From NCBI GenBank assembly GCA_033765235.1, contig JANRIG010000019.1, positions 124,001 to 188,000 of the forward strand: a stretch of 64,000 nucleotides of DNA, in the 5' to 3' direction. The notes below the pieces were generated by a model, which was not told the origin of the DNA, searched no databases, and worked only from the letters and a program-made list of their open reading frames with translations. The translations under genes were made by a program, and so were the position numbers. Below are positions 18,839 through 26,233 of this stretch, one piece after another. The number at the start of each line of letters is the position of its first letter. Position 1 is the stretch's first letter. This stretch comes from JANRIG01 sp033765235 (GTDB lineage: Bacteria; Bacteroidota; Bacteroidia; Cytophagales; UBA9547).

Positions 18839-19378
18839 ATGAAACGAATAAACATAAAGAAAATAAATCATTGCTCAAAAGAAGCTGGTTATTATACCCC
18901 TAATAATTACACTAAAATATATACCAATAAGCGAAGTGCTCATTTGGCTGCGCAGAGAGAAGCCAAAAAGCTCACGCAAATACTAAGGCAAATTCATGAG
19001 ATATTTTTGAACGTGCAGAACATCTCTGGCAAGTATCTATTTGATTTGCGATTGTGCGAAGCAAATACATACTACGAGTTTGTGAACACGCTGAATGAAA
19101 GAATATACTTCATTACATACAGGTATGGAGGGCAAAATCCTGAATTTTATTCAAAGACCCTCAAGTATCTATTACACAAATTATATGATTTTATAATTTT
19201 TTCAGAAAAAAACTTTGCAAAAATAAAATATACAGGAAATGAGCACCAGCTCAAAATAAATAGATATGCTATTGATGTGCTAAGATATGATTTACAAAAG
19301 TTATCAGCAGATGATAACTCAGCAGAAAGCATGAAATATTACGATAATATATACTCTAATTCAATCAAAATCGCATGA
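18839..19378 (+). CDS. Phage protein of unknown function, helical
   Basis: A 179-residue protein with a basic N-terminus (MKRINIKKI) and then mainly amphipathic helices, for example AHLAAQREAKKLTQILRQIHEIFL and QLKINRYAIDVLRYDLQKLS. There is no signal peptide or membrane helix. I do not recognise a family. It is the first gene of the element, behind a palindromic operator-like site, and the next gene overlaps its stop by 4 bases (ATGA), so the first three genes are translationally coupled. The position next to the attachment site is where phages usually keep genes for establishment or host takeover. Confidence 0.55.
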   Translation: MKRINIKKINHCSKEAGYYTPNNYTKIYTNKRSAHLAAQREAKKLTQILRQIHEIFLNVQNISGKYLFDLRLCEANTYYEFVNTLNERIYFITYRYGGQNPEFYSKTLKYLLHKLYDFIIFSEKNFAKIKYTGNEHQLKINRYAIDVLRYDLQKLSADDNSAESMKYYDNIYSNSIKIA

Positions 19379-19611
19379 AAGATAAAACTGAAATTGTTAT
19401 TAATGGGCTTATTGATTTGCTTCAATTTGAGGCAAATTATTTACTACTCTTAGACAGGCTCATACACTCATGCCAAAACGACTTTGAAATAGATCAAAAG
19501 GTCAAGGCAAATGAAATTATGCAAAGTATAAATCATCGTTTTAACACGCTATTACATATAACAGCTAAGCGATTAGGCAAAGAGCAGGCGCAAAAACTTA
19601 TGAGAATATGA
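19375..19611 (+). CDS. Small helical phage protein
   Basis: A 78-residue protein predicted as two or three helices (LIDLLQFEANYLLLLDRLIHSC, VKANEIMQSINHRFNTLLHITAKRL) without membrane span or motif. It overlaps the previous gene by the sequence ATGA and overlaps the next one by the same four bases. I recognise no family. Coupling to its neighbours suggests that the three products act together or in fixed ratio. Confidence 0.5.
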   Translation: MKDKTEIVINGLIDLLQFEANYLLLLDRLIHSCQNDFEIDQKVKANEIMQSINHRFNTLLHITAKRLGKEQAQKLMRI

Positions 19612-19943
19612 GAGATATAAGTATTTTAGAATGTTACTTATTAGCCCGGCAATGCATGGACAAGTATATTGAAATATTGAAAATCATGAGCAAAATGTCA
19701 ATATATGAGAGGCAAGAGTCGAGCATCATTATTCGCAATGCAGAGCGTAAACTTAAGAGGATTGAAAAAATATTTCAAGATTGTGAGAAGCACATAGCCA
19801 ATGTGAATGAGCTCAAATCTGAGATTATGCAAGATTTAATAAATATTCGCAAAATATTGAATGAAGATTTTTCTCACCGTGGCAGGCGATTGGAAACCAC
19901 TGCGGACAAGGTGAGTTTTGGAGGTAGGCTGTGTAGCAATTGA
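19608..19943 (+). CDS. Small coiled-coil phage protein
   Basis: A 111-residue, highly charged helical protein (for example IIIRNAERKLKRIEKIFQDCEKHIANVNELKSEIMQDLINIRKIL), likely a coiled coil. No motif was recognised. Its start overlaps the previous stop by four bases (ATGA), and its own stop codon lies inside a strong terminator stem (19924-19968), which closes the three-gene unit. Confidence 0.5.
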   Translation: MRDISILECYLLARQCMDKYIEILKIMSKMSIYERQESSIIIRNAERKLKRIEKIFQDCEKHIANVNELKSEIMQDLINIRKILNEDFSHRGRRLETTADKVSFGGRLCSN

Positions 19944-19974
19944 GTAACATCGTTATTGCTACACCTACTTTTTT
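19924..19974 (+). terminator. Intrinsic terminator closing the first phage operon
   Basis: A 10-bp perfect stem (19931-19940 with 19955-19964), extended outward by GTAGG opposite CTAC, is followed by six T at 19969-19974. It separates the three coupled helical genes from the replication genes. Confidence 0.75.
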
Positions 19975-19996
19975 ATTTATAGTGTAAATTATTTAT

Positions 19997-20257
19997 ATGA
20001 AAACGATAGATTTAAACAAAATAAAGAAAACCAAGAGCGGAAATAAGGTATATAATCTGAACATAGGCTATTTGACGAACGAAAGCCAATTAAATCCTCC
20101 AAATCATATTTTGGGAGAAATTCCATGCAATGACTTAGGTGGCACCATTAAGACGCATTGGGATTTTGCCGGCAAAAATTACGCAAGCCCTGAATATGAC
20201 TTGGTAATTGTACATAATGAAGAAAAACAAAAAGGAATGCAGTTAGAGCTTTTCTGA
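19997..20257 (+). CDS. Small phage protein ending in a sliding-clamp-binding-like motif
   Basis: An 86-residue protein of unknown family with a basic N-terminus (IKKTKSGNKVYNLNIGYL), a middle containing GGTIKTHWDFAGKNYASPEYDLVIVHNEEK, and the last residues KGMQLELF. The end QLELF fits the bacterial beta-clamp-binding consensus (QL-S/D-LF and variants) and sits at the extreme C-terminus, as in many clamp partners. It lies directly upstream of the replication initiator, so a role in recruiting or blocking the host clamp is attractive. This is inference from five residues and position. Confidence 0.5.
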   Translation: MKTIDLNKIKKTKSGNKVYNLNIGYLTNESQLNPPNHILGEIPCNDLGGTIKTHWDFAGKNYASPEYDLVIVHNEEKQKGMQLELF

Positions 20258-20266
20258 AAAAAACGG

Positions 20267-20295
20267 TTGTCCCTTTGAAGTATAACAAGGGACAA
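20267..20295. promoter_or_regulatory. Hairpin between the clamp-motif gene and the replication initiator
   Basis: TTGTCCCTT (20267-20275) and AAGGGACAA (20287-20295) form a 9-bp perfect stem with an 11-base loop. No T-run follows on the plus strand, so it is not a forward terminator; on the minus strand it is followed by TTTTTT. It may be the double-strand origin nicked by the initiator, or a translational control hairpin. Confidence 0.5.
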
Positions 20296-20332
20296 CTTGA
20301 CAAAGTCGCCTAAAAAACCTGATTTGAGCAAA

Positions 20333-21463
20333 ATGAGTGATAACTTCGATAAATATAACAATTCTAATATAACCATAGCAGTGGACTGGTTTGAGTTTTT
20401 TGGAAATACAAAATGTTCTGTGCTATTAAATAATTACAAACCCGATGAAAAAAAGGAATTTCAAACTATTGACTATGGCTATAATCTTGTCGTGCTTAAT
20501 ATGGGCCATGGCACCCCTATGTATAATGTACTGTATGAAATATATGTAGGAGGTGAGTTGTTTGCTTCTTTGCAAACACACCCCCGATTTGTAAAGGGAG
20601 ACTTTAAAGATAACAGCATAAGTTTTAAAATTGCCAACAACCAATTATATTCTGATAAATGGGTAGATAATATGGCAGAAATTATGGATTTGCTAAAATT
20701 GAAAATTAATAACATTACAAGGCTTGATATATGCATAGACGGCTGTAATGGTGTGTTGAAATTTCTAAACAGCTTTGTTAAGCAAACACCAGAGAGTAAA
20801 TCATATATCAAAATGGGCAAAGCTACAATGAGTAGTTGCATGTTTGATAGCAATACTTTAAGCTATAGTTCATTTACGTTTGGCAAGAGAACAAGCGATA
20901 AGTATTTGATAGTCTATAATAAGACCAAAGAACTTGAACGGTCCAATAAAAAATATATTGAAAAATTTTGGCTGAAAAATGGCTTGATGGCAGAAATTGT
21001 ATACCGTGTTGAGATACGATTAACCTCTAAAGTTTTGGCACAAATACAATTAACGGACATTAGCATGCTGCTCGACACGACTTATTTGGCGTCTTTATTT
21101 AGAACTGCGAGCGATAATTTTTTTCATTTCAAAAAAAATACAGGAGATACAAATAAAAGCCGTGAACAGGATGTGAATTTAATACCTTATGAATTGTTGT
21201 GCGGTGAACTATTGGCAAAGTCGCAAAGACCTAAAACCACCCACAGATATAAGGCTAAGCTCACTATTCGTAAATGTCATTTTGACCTCAACGTAAAAGA
21301 AAATAGTATTGATTCTGAAATAATGCTTGAGCGTGTGATACAGCGAAATATAGATGAATTTGATTTGCAAAAATGGTACCTTGCAAGTGTGCCTACTTGG
21401 CTTAAAGAGTACAAAGTTCATAAATCTACAGGACATGTATATTCAACCGTAAACTATGAATAA
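20333..21463 (+). CDS. Rolling-circle replication initiator (Rep_trans / phage gene II type)
   Basis: A 376-residue protein (388 if the TTG at 20297 is used). The central motif ITRLDICIDG (residues about 128-137) fits the R-x-D-x-x-x-D signature of the replication initiation factor family, and FTFGKRTSDKYLIVYNKTKELE plus VEIRLTSK fit the downstream motifs (Y-x-K and R-x-E-x-R-L) of Rep_trans and filamentous-phage initiators. It would nick the plus strand origin and start rolling-circle synthesis. I prefer the ATG at 20333 because the TTG begins right after a hairpin. It overlaps the next gene by 8 bases. It is the strongest evidence for a circular, probably ssDNA replication cycle. Confidence 0.75.
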   Translation: MSDNFDKYNNSNITIAVDWFEFFGNTKCSVLLNNYKPDEKKEFQTIDYGYNLVVLNMGHGTPMYNVLYEIYVGGELFASLQTHPRFVKGDFKDNSISFKIANNQLYSDKWVDNMAEIMDLLKLKINNITRLDICIDGCNGVLKFLNSFVKQTPESKSYIKMGKATMSSCMFDSNTLSYSSFTFGKRTSDKYLIVYNKTKELERSNKKYIEKFWLKNGLMAEIVYRVEIRLTSKVLAQIQLTDISMLLDTTYLASLFRTASDNFFHFKKNTGDTNKSREQDVNLIPYELLCGELLAKSQRPKTTHRYKAKLTIRKCHFDLNVKENSIDSEIMLERVIQRNIDEFDLQKWYLASVPTWLKEYKVHKSTGHVYSTVNYE

Positions 21464-21668
21464 GCATTACCAACCCTGCGAAATTATACAGAAATTTCCT
21501 GCGTGTCCATTCACGGAGGCGCAAATAGGAGTACTATTCTCTGCAGGTTTACTGAGAGGCGTGCGAAAACACAGGTACACGTTGATTGAGTTCGACTCAG
21601 TAATAGCCCTTGTAAAATTCAGAAATGAGAATATTGAGCGCAGTAAAACTAAAATAGATGTCTCTTAA
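21456..21668 (+). CDS. Small winged-helix-like DNA-binding protein (excisionase/MerR-like)
   Basis: A 70-residue protein: a short lead, CPFTEAQIGVLFSAGLLRGVRKHRYTLIEFDSVIALVKFRNENI. The order helix, turn with basic residues (GVRKHRY), strand, helix resembles the N-terminal MerR/excisionase winged helix found in small phage regulators. It overlaps both neighbours (8 and 11 bases), so it is coupled to rep. It could control replication or direct XerCD at excision. The family call is tentative. Confidence 0.5.
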   Translation: MNKHYQPCEIIQKFPACPFTEAQIGVLFSAGLLRGVRKHRYTLIEFDSVIALVKFRNENIERSKTKIDVS

Positions 21669-21975
21669 AATATTTCATATAAAACATTTACAGGATTATT
21701 TCAAAGCATTGCCTGAAATAAAATATGTGTGGCTATTTGGCTCGTATGCCAAGGGGCTTAATGATAAATATAGTGATATAGATTTACTTGTAGAATATGA
21801 CATGTCTATAAAGCTAAGTATAAAAGAGCATAAGGACAGCATAGAAAAAATAACAAAAATAAAAACACAGATAGTACCACTAAACGGGTTAGATGTCTCA
21901 TTCCTTAATAAAATAACACCGCACGCCATATTAATATATACACACTCCCCTACACTACCCTTGCGCATGCTGTAA
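21658..21975 (+). CDS. MNT-type minimal nucleotidyltransferase
   Basis: A 105-residue protein with the full minimal nucleotidyltransferase core: LFGSYAKG (Gly28-Ser29) followed by SDIDLLVEYD, giving the metal-binding Asp40 and Asp42. Such proteins are usually the antitoxin of HEPN/MNT pairs, where they AMPylate a HEPN RNase. No HEPN gene is adjacent, so this one is an orphan in a phage. It overlaps the preceding gene by 11 bases. It could protect the phage against a host HEPN toxin or modify some phage component. Enzyme class is well supported, the target is not. Confidence 0.8.
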   Translation: MSLKIFHIKHLQDYFKALPEIKYVWLFGSYAKGLNDKYSDIDLLVEYDMSIKLSIKEHKDSIEKITKIKTQIVPLNGLDVSFLNKITPHAILIYTHSPTLPLRML

Positions 21976-22004
21976 ATGTTTGTGATTTTTGCAGAGTTAT
22001 TATC

Positions 22005-22886
22005 ATGGCATCATGTGAGAGCACCGAAATAGTAAGCGCAAGTACTACGATTGATAAAACGATTGAGTACATTAAACGCTTCACTATAGCAGGCAGTCTA
22101 AATAGTGAGATTAAGGCAATAGCTTCAGAGTGCAGATATAGTAGCGACGTTCTTAAATGTGTGTTTGATGCTGTTTATACCCGTGTAGTATATTCACCTG
22201 ACCCGCCTAATCGACAAGTCATCAAGGCCGTTCATTGCACTTTGTCCAACGGTATTGGTAACTGCACAGACTATAGCATATTAATAGGAGCGATACTAAT
22301 AAACTTGCGCATACCATTTGCCTATAAAGTTGTAAGTTACAGCGAACCGGGGCAATATGAGCACATATACATTGTATCGCGACTTAATAACAAAGATATA
22401 TATCTTGATTGTGTACTTGGGCAGCGACAAGATGGGAGCGATACTATTGCGAATAGACCTGAAGCAGGGTTATATAATAAAGAGGTAAAATATAAATACT
22501 ATAAAATTTATCCAATGACTCAGCTTGAGATATTGCAAGGTGTGAGAGAATTGCAGACAGGAAATAAAAGGCCATTAAATAGAGTCGCTTATTTCAGGCG
22601 TGACAGAGATGTCATGAGTAGCTCTTTAGGGTTCTGTTTCTTAGGCATTGCCGGCGATTGCCGAGCACCTGAAGAGAGAATAGCAGATGAGATAAATAAT
22701 AATAGTATAGAAGATACTTTAATAAACCCTCTTAAATTACTCGTTGCTGAGGCAAAGGGAAAAGGATTGGTAGAGGGGGGAGATTATATTAAAATTGGAG
22801 AAAATATTATAGGCAAAGACGTAATAGGATTGCTTAAAATTGCTGGTATAGGAGTCGGCGCATATATATTATGGAAAATGATATGA
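22005..22886 (+). CDS. Membrane-anchored transglutaminase-fold protein
   Basis: A 293-residue protein with a papain-like transglutaminase triad in the right order: Cys87 in GIGNCTDYSILIGAIL, His120 in QYEHIYIVSR, Asp135 in YLDCVLG. The C-terminus (GLLKIAGIGVGAYILWKMI) is a single membrane anchor. In phages such a domain could be a structural, penetration or cell-wall-acting enzyme. TGA overlaps the next ATG by 4 bases. A box resembling a promoter (TGATTTTTG) precedes it, so it may start the virion-protein operon. Substrate unknown. Confidence 0.75.
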   Translation: MASCESTEIVSASTTIDKTIEYIKRFTIAGSLNSEIKAIASECRYSSDVLKCVFDAVYTRVVYSPDPPNRQVIKAVHCTLSNGIGNCTDYSILIGAILINLRIPFAYKVVSYSEPGQYEHIYIVSRLNNKDIYLDCVLGQRQDGSDTIANRPEAGLYNKEVKYKYYKIYPMTQLEILQGVRELQTGNKRPLNRVAYFRRDRDVMSSSLGFCFLGIAGDCRAPEERIADEINNNSIEDTLINPLKLLVAEAKGKGLVEGGDYIKIGENIIGKDVIGLLKIAGIGVGAYILWKMI

Positions 22887-23074
22887 AATTAGGAATTGCA
22901 CCGGTCGTAATACCTCTTATATATGCAGGCGGATTAGTTGCTTCGTCATTGATAGGTGCAATAGGAGGCGGAGGTGATGAACCTCCTCCCCCTCAACAAA
23001 AAGACTACACACCGTACATTATAGGCGGTGCATTCATATTGGGTATTGTTTTAATAAAAACATTAAAAAAATGA
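22883..23074 (+). CDS. Small phage membrane protein (two hydrophobic segments)
   Basis: A 63-residue protein with the segments VVIPLIYAGGLVASSLIGAIGG and YIIGGAFILGIVLIKTLKK separated by a proline-rich charged link (DEPPPPQQKD). The ATG at 22883 overlaps the previous TGA (ATGA); the upstream ATG at 22871 would lie inside the preceding gene. Size and composition suit a virion membrane protein. No family recognised. Confidence 0.6.
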   Translation: MKLGIAPVVIPLIYAGGLVASSLIGAIGGGGDEPPPPQQKDYTPYIIGGAFILGIVLIKTLKK

Positions 23075-23472
23075 TAAATAGATTCCAAAAATCGAGATTA
23101 GGGAATAGTGTAACTCGCGAAACTATTACGCCTGGCGTGGTAATAACTTCTAATAGCAATAAAAATGCCCGATTATCTTCGCAAAGTAATTCACAAGGGT
23201 ATAATGTAGAGGTATTCGACAAGGGGTGGGGAACAAACGGTAATGCAGTGGAAATTTTTTGGGGCGATGACGACAAATTATATGCCAAAAATAGAGATAA
23301 CGGATATTATTACTTCGATCAGGGCAAATGGATAGAAATATCCCCTGCAGCTTATTTGTCACGCAAACCCACAATAAAGAATAACCTAATACCAATAGCC
23401 CTAGGAGCTGTGGCGTTGATTTTGGGATATAAATTTGTAGTAAAACCAATGCTTAGCAAAAATAAAAAGTAG
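23071..23472 (+). CDS. Phage protein with soluble N-domain and C-terminal membrane anchor
   Basis: A 133-residue protein. Residues about 1-95 are polar with beta-like stretches (GYNVEVFDKGWG, NAVEIFWGDDDKLYAKN, GYYYFDQGKWIEI), then a membrane helix NLIPIALGAVALILGYKFVV and the basic tail KPMLSKNKK. The topology, with the soluble part on one side and a short basic tail on the other, is shared by its neighbours. Start and preceding stop overlap by ATGA. Confidence 0.6.
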   Translation: MINRFQKSRLGNSVTRETITPGVVITSNSNKNARLSSQSNSQGYNVEVFDKGWGTNGNAVEIFWGDDDKLYAKNRDNGYYYFDQGKWIEISPAAYLSRKPTIKNNLIPIALGAVALILGYKFVVKPMLSKNKK

Positions 23473-23679
23473 ATGATACGCTTAGGCTGTAACTGTAATA
23501 ATCATTTGCAAGGTGTTGAGGATACTTTGAGTAACTTGATAAACCCTGTGGATGAGGTATTTGTAAAGCAGGAAGACGGCAGTAGAGCTTTAGTAGTTAA
23601 AGGCTCATTCGACATGCAAAGTATTCTGATGCTTGGAGTAGTCATATTAGGTGTCGGTATAGTGATTAAAAAAGTATAA
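23473..23679 (+). CDS. Small tail-anchored phage protein
   Basis: A 68-residue protein with a polar N-terminal half (CNCNNHLQGVEDTLSNLINPVDEVFVKQEDGS) and a C-terminal membrane helix SILMLGVVILGVGIVIKKV. It starts directly after the stop of the preceding gene. It resembles, in shape only, the small coat proteins of membrane-assembling phages. Confidence 0.55.
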   Translation: MIRLGCNCNNHLQGVEDTLSNLINPVDEVFVKQEDGSRALVVKGSFDMQSILMLGVVILGVGIVIKKV

Positions 23680-23697
23680 AAATAAAATTTAAAAACC

Positions 23698-24087
23698 ATG
23701 GCAAAAAAGAAAGCAAAATTAAAATCAAAATTCAACTATAGTGGTGCTATAGATATGTTTATGGCGGGTGCTGGTGGCTATCTTGGTACGCAAGTAACCA
23801 CTGTCATAGAGAAAAACGGAGCACTTAAAGATAACCAATCATTTGCGCCGGCAGTCACGGCGGCCATAGGGTTTGCGCTAAGTATGTTCATGCCTCAGAT
23901 TGGCAAGGTTGCGGAAGGGATGACGACCGTGGCTATTACTGAGCTGCTCAGCAACATTGTAAGTACTGGTACGGCCGCGGCAGCAACGTCTACAAAACAA
24001 ACTCAAGGAGCGTACATGGGTTATGTGCCTCGTTTAGTGCCTCAAGGCGAAAATGTAAAAACAATTAATAATACTGTAATTAAATAA
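23698..24087 (+). CDS. Phage membrane-associated protein, basic N-terminus, glycine/alanine-rich helices
   Basis: A 129-residue protein. It starts AKKKAKLKSKFNYSGAID (strongly basic), followed by amphipathic or membrane helices with Gly and Ala (MFMAGAGGYLGTQVTTVIE, FAPAVTAAIGFALSMFMPQIGKVAEGMTTVAITELL) and a polar tail. The basic start could bind DNA while the helices lie in a virion membrane. It is a candidate inner structural protein. Confidence 0.55.
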   Translation: MAKKKAKLKSKFNYSGAIDMFMAGAGGYLGTQVTTVIEKNGALKDNQSFAPAVTAAIGFALSMFMPQIGKVAEGMTTVAITELLSNIVSTGTAAAATSTKQTQGAYMGYVPRLVPQGENVKTINNTVIK

Positions 24088-24103
24088 TTAAACTCAAAAA
24101 AAA

Positions 24104-24646
24104 ATGATAAACAATAGCAATCTATTTGAGACGTTAATACTCAATCTCACCCAACCGGATGCCATACTCAATGCTTTGGCTGCGTATATCAAAAAGCAAA
24201 ATCTTACTTACGACAATGCTAAAGTTTTTGCAAAATATGTAGAAGGAAGTAACCGTGTCGTGGTATCTCTGACAAACCAAACTTGGTTTCAAGACGTCAC
24301 ATTCCCTCAAAGTGAGCACTTTATCGTATTGGCACTGCGTGTGTTGTCTGGGGCGAATGCTACGTTAGCAGCCTCGGCATGGTTGCCTGGGGTTGCGGAT
24401 GCGCTCACCATAAATGGTAGTATATCTCTGACAAATAACGGTGTAGTATTTTTGAAAAATTTACCCCTAACCGTATTCCCATTGAGCACCAATAATGCTG
24501 ATATAGAGGCTGGTTTCTTTATATTGGAAAAACCCATATTATGGCAGGCACAAACAAGTCTGAGTATTTTGGCTACATGGGCTACTGCTCCGAGTACAGC
24601 AAACCAAAACTTGAGATTTGAGCTTTGGGGATATAAACTTATATAG
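24104..24646 (+). CDS. Beta-rich phage structural protein, capsid candidate
   Basis: A 180-residue protein. After an N-terminal helix (TQPDAILNALAAYIKKQNL) it is beta-rich with turn residues, and its end LRFELWGYKLI is a typical terminal beta strand. The alternation and size suit a single jelly-roll domain. It is the largest of a series of beta proteins (with the genes at 24674, 25030 and 28020), so it is my first choice for the major capsid protein. No homologue is recognised by eye; a structure prediction would decide. Confidence 0.5.
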   Translation: MINNSNLFETLILNLTQPDAILNALAAYIKKQNLTYDNAKVFAKYVEGSNRVVVSLTNQTWFQDVTFPQSEHFIVLALRVLSGANATLAASAWLPGVADALTINGSISLTNNGVVFLKNLPLTVFPLSTNNADIEAGFFILEKPILWQAQTSLSILATWATAPSTANQNLRFELWGYKLI

Positions 24647-24673
24647 TCTATTCCACATAAATAATTAAAAAAA

Positions 24674-25030
24674 ATGGAAATAATAGACAACGGACAGCTG
24701 TTAATTCAGAGCATTAACACCACAGCTACAGCAAGCGTGACCACTACTGGGCAAAGCACTATAATCACTAATAGAGGTAATGTAAAGAAAGTGACCATAG
24801 AGCCCGGTACAGATACCGTAGCAGATTTGGCAGTATGTACAATAACGATACTGATAAATTCAGTAGAGGTAATACAAACAGTGCCACTGTCACTATTTAG
24901 CCGTACTACTCAGGCAATCCAAAAAATGTTCAAAGTCAACTGGGCAGAGGGTAGTACAATCGGTTTCAGAATTGTGAATGGCTCAGGCAATAACATACCT
25001 GTGGCAATAATACTTTACTTTGATAACTAA
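24674..25030 (+). CDS. Small beta-sandwich phage protein, capsid or spike candidate
   Basis: A 118-residue protein composed of beta strands (TTGQSTIITNRGNVKKVTIE, VCTITILINSVEVIQTVPLSLF, IGFRIVNGSGNNIPVAIILYFDN) with few helices. The shape suits a small jelly-roll or Ig-like virion protein. Its last base A is the first base of the next ATG (TAATG), so translation of the two is coupled. Confidence 0.5.
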   Translation: MEIIDNGQLLIQSINTTATASVTTTGQSTIITNRGNVKKVTIEPGTDTVADLAVCTITILINSVEVIQTVPLSLFSRTTQAIQKMFKVNWAEGSTIGFRIVNGSGNNIPVAIILYFDN

Positions 25031-25293
25031 TGAAAGGGCTTAAGTCGCAACCTATTGTAATTACTGAAGATGGAATATTTGACGTACAAAAATACGGTGA
25101 GATTATAAGCGTGTCTTTCAAAAATCAAGGGACGAGTAATGTAACGCTCTGGGAGGTATATAATGTGCCTGCAGGCAGCCCGTTACTTGTGTTAGAAGGT
25201 GAGATAGGGTTTATTCGCAAAGACGTAGTACCTGTAACATTTGCTACAGGCGGAGTGAATAATTTAGTAGTGTTTATAACAACAGAGGCGTAA
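25030..25293 (+). CDS. Small beta-rich phage protein
   Basis: An 87-residue protein with beta-type patterns (YGEIISVSFKNQGTSNVTLWEVYNV, GVNNLVVFITTEA). It overlaps the preceding gene by one base and ends just before the next ATG. It may form a hetero-oligomer with the gene product at 24674. No family recognised. Confidence 0.5.
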   Translation: MKGLKSQPIVITEDGIFDVQKYGEIISVSFKNQGTSNVTLWEVYNVPAGSPLLVLEGEIGFIRKDVVPVTFATGGVNNLVVFITTEA

Positions 25294-26013
25294 ATGTATT
25301 TAAGTAAAGAAAAAATATTGCAATTATGTACTGAAAGCAAATTTAACTGGTGCAGGGCTTACCTTATATCGGACAAGAATGATTGCGTATTTTTTTACTC
25401 TATCGACAAACACAAAAATGAAACACTCATTGACCGGCTAAATAGCTTCTTTGAATATTGCAATGAGGCAGTAAGTATGAAATTTAAAGTAAACCCTACA
25501 GACCATGACACACAAGCAGTAGTGTATGAGTATAAGCCAGCCTTTGCAGCAAGTCACGCGCATGAGGCGGTGGCATTGCATGGTGTAGTAGATGAAGCAA
25601 AATTGCGCAAAAGCATTATGGTTGAGGTAAAAGCAGAATTTGAGCGCAAAGAAGAAAGAGAAAAATTAGAAAGTGCATGGGATGAAATAAAAGAAGAGAG
25701 AGAAAGGCTTAAAAATTGGGCAAACAAATTATCAATAGTGGCCGAGAGCGTGCTTATGAATTTGGTAGCCAAAAGCCCAATGTTGCAAGGGCTTTTGGCT
25801 GGCAATATGGCTCCCGCTCCTGTGCTGCAGGGGGTTCCTCAAACAGAAAACGAGGAACAAAATAGCATGACTAATGAAGAAGTGCAGCGCATTAATAATG
25901 CAGTAAACAAAATATTAATGCATTTTACAGTCCCGGAATTTGAAGCAGCAGCCGAGTTCCTTACCAAAAATGTAGATATGTCCAAAAATTTCATAAAACC
26001 ATTAATAAAATAA
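25294..26013 (+). CDS. Phage protein with coiled-coil middle, scaffold-like
   Basis: A 239-residue protein. Residues about 1-75 form a small mixed domain. Residues about 110-150 are a charged coiled coil (VEVKAEFERKEEREKLESAWDEIKEERERLKNWANKL). A linker follows (GNMAPAPVLQGVPQTENEEQNSMT), and the last 50 residues are helical (EVQRINNAVNKILMHFTVPEFEAAAEFLTKNV). The layout suits a scaffolding or assembly factor, but there is no diagnostic motif. Confidence 0.5.
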   Translation: MYLSKEKILQLCTESKFNWCRAYLISDKNDCVFFYSIDKHKNETLIDRLNSFFEYCNEAVSMKFKVNPTDHDTQAVVYEYKPAFAASHAHEAVALHGVVDEAKLRKSIMVEVKAEFERKEEREKLESAWDEIKEERERLKNWANKLSIVAESVLMNLVAKSPMLQGLLAGNMAPAPVLQGVPQTENEEQNSMTNEEVQRINNAVNKILMHFTVPEFEAAAEFLTKNVDMSKNFIKPLIK

Positions 26014-26016
26014 AAA

Positions 26017-26232
26017 ATGGCTACCAAAAAAAGTAAAACAAAAAAAAGAGCAACAAGTGGTAATTCTTTGAAAAAATTTGTCACTTCTGTTTATAAAAAT
26101 GCAAAAGTAAGAAAAATAAAGTCTCAAATGGCAAAAATTGAACGCGCCTACAAAGCAGCGGTGAATGCTGCAAAACGTAGCTATAAAATATCAGCGAAAA
26201 AAAAGACGGTTAAAAAACGCAGAGCAGCATGA
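26017..26232 (+). CDS. Highly basic small protein, probable genome-condensing protein
   Basis: A 71-residue protein with about 27 Lys and Arg and almost no acidic residues (MATKKSKTKKRATS, KKFVTSVYKNAKVRKIKSQMAKI, YKISAKKKTVKKRRAA). It has no membrane span. By composition and position among virion genes it is likely to bind the packaged genome, like the basic J protein of microviruses. It starts 3 bases after the preceding stop. Confidence 0.65.
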   Translation: MATKKSKTKKRATSGNSLKKFVTSVYKNAKVRKIKSQMAKIERAYKAAVNAAKRSYKISAKKKTVKKRRAA

Positions 26233-26233
26233 T

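Noticed and set aside
20297..20332. Longer rep start (TTG at 20297).
   Set aside because: It begins 1 base after the hairpin 20267-20295; ATG at 20333 is more likely, although the longer form is open.
26165..26233. Extended start of the 26234 protein.
   Set aside because: The extension overlaps the basic-protein gene in another frame and contains only shadow sequence.
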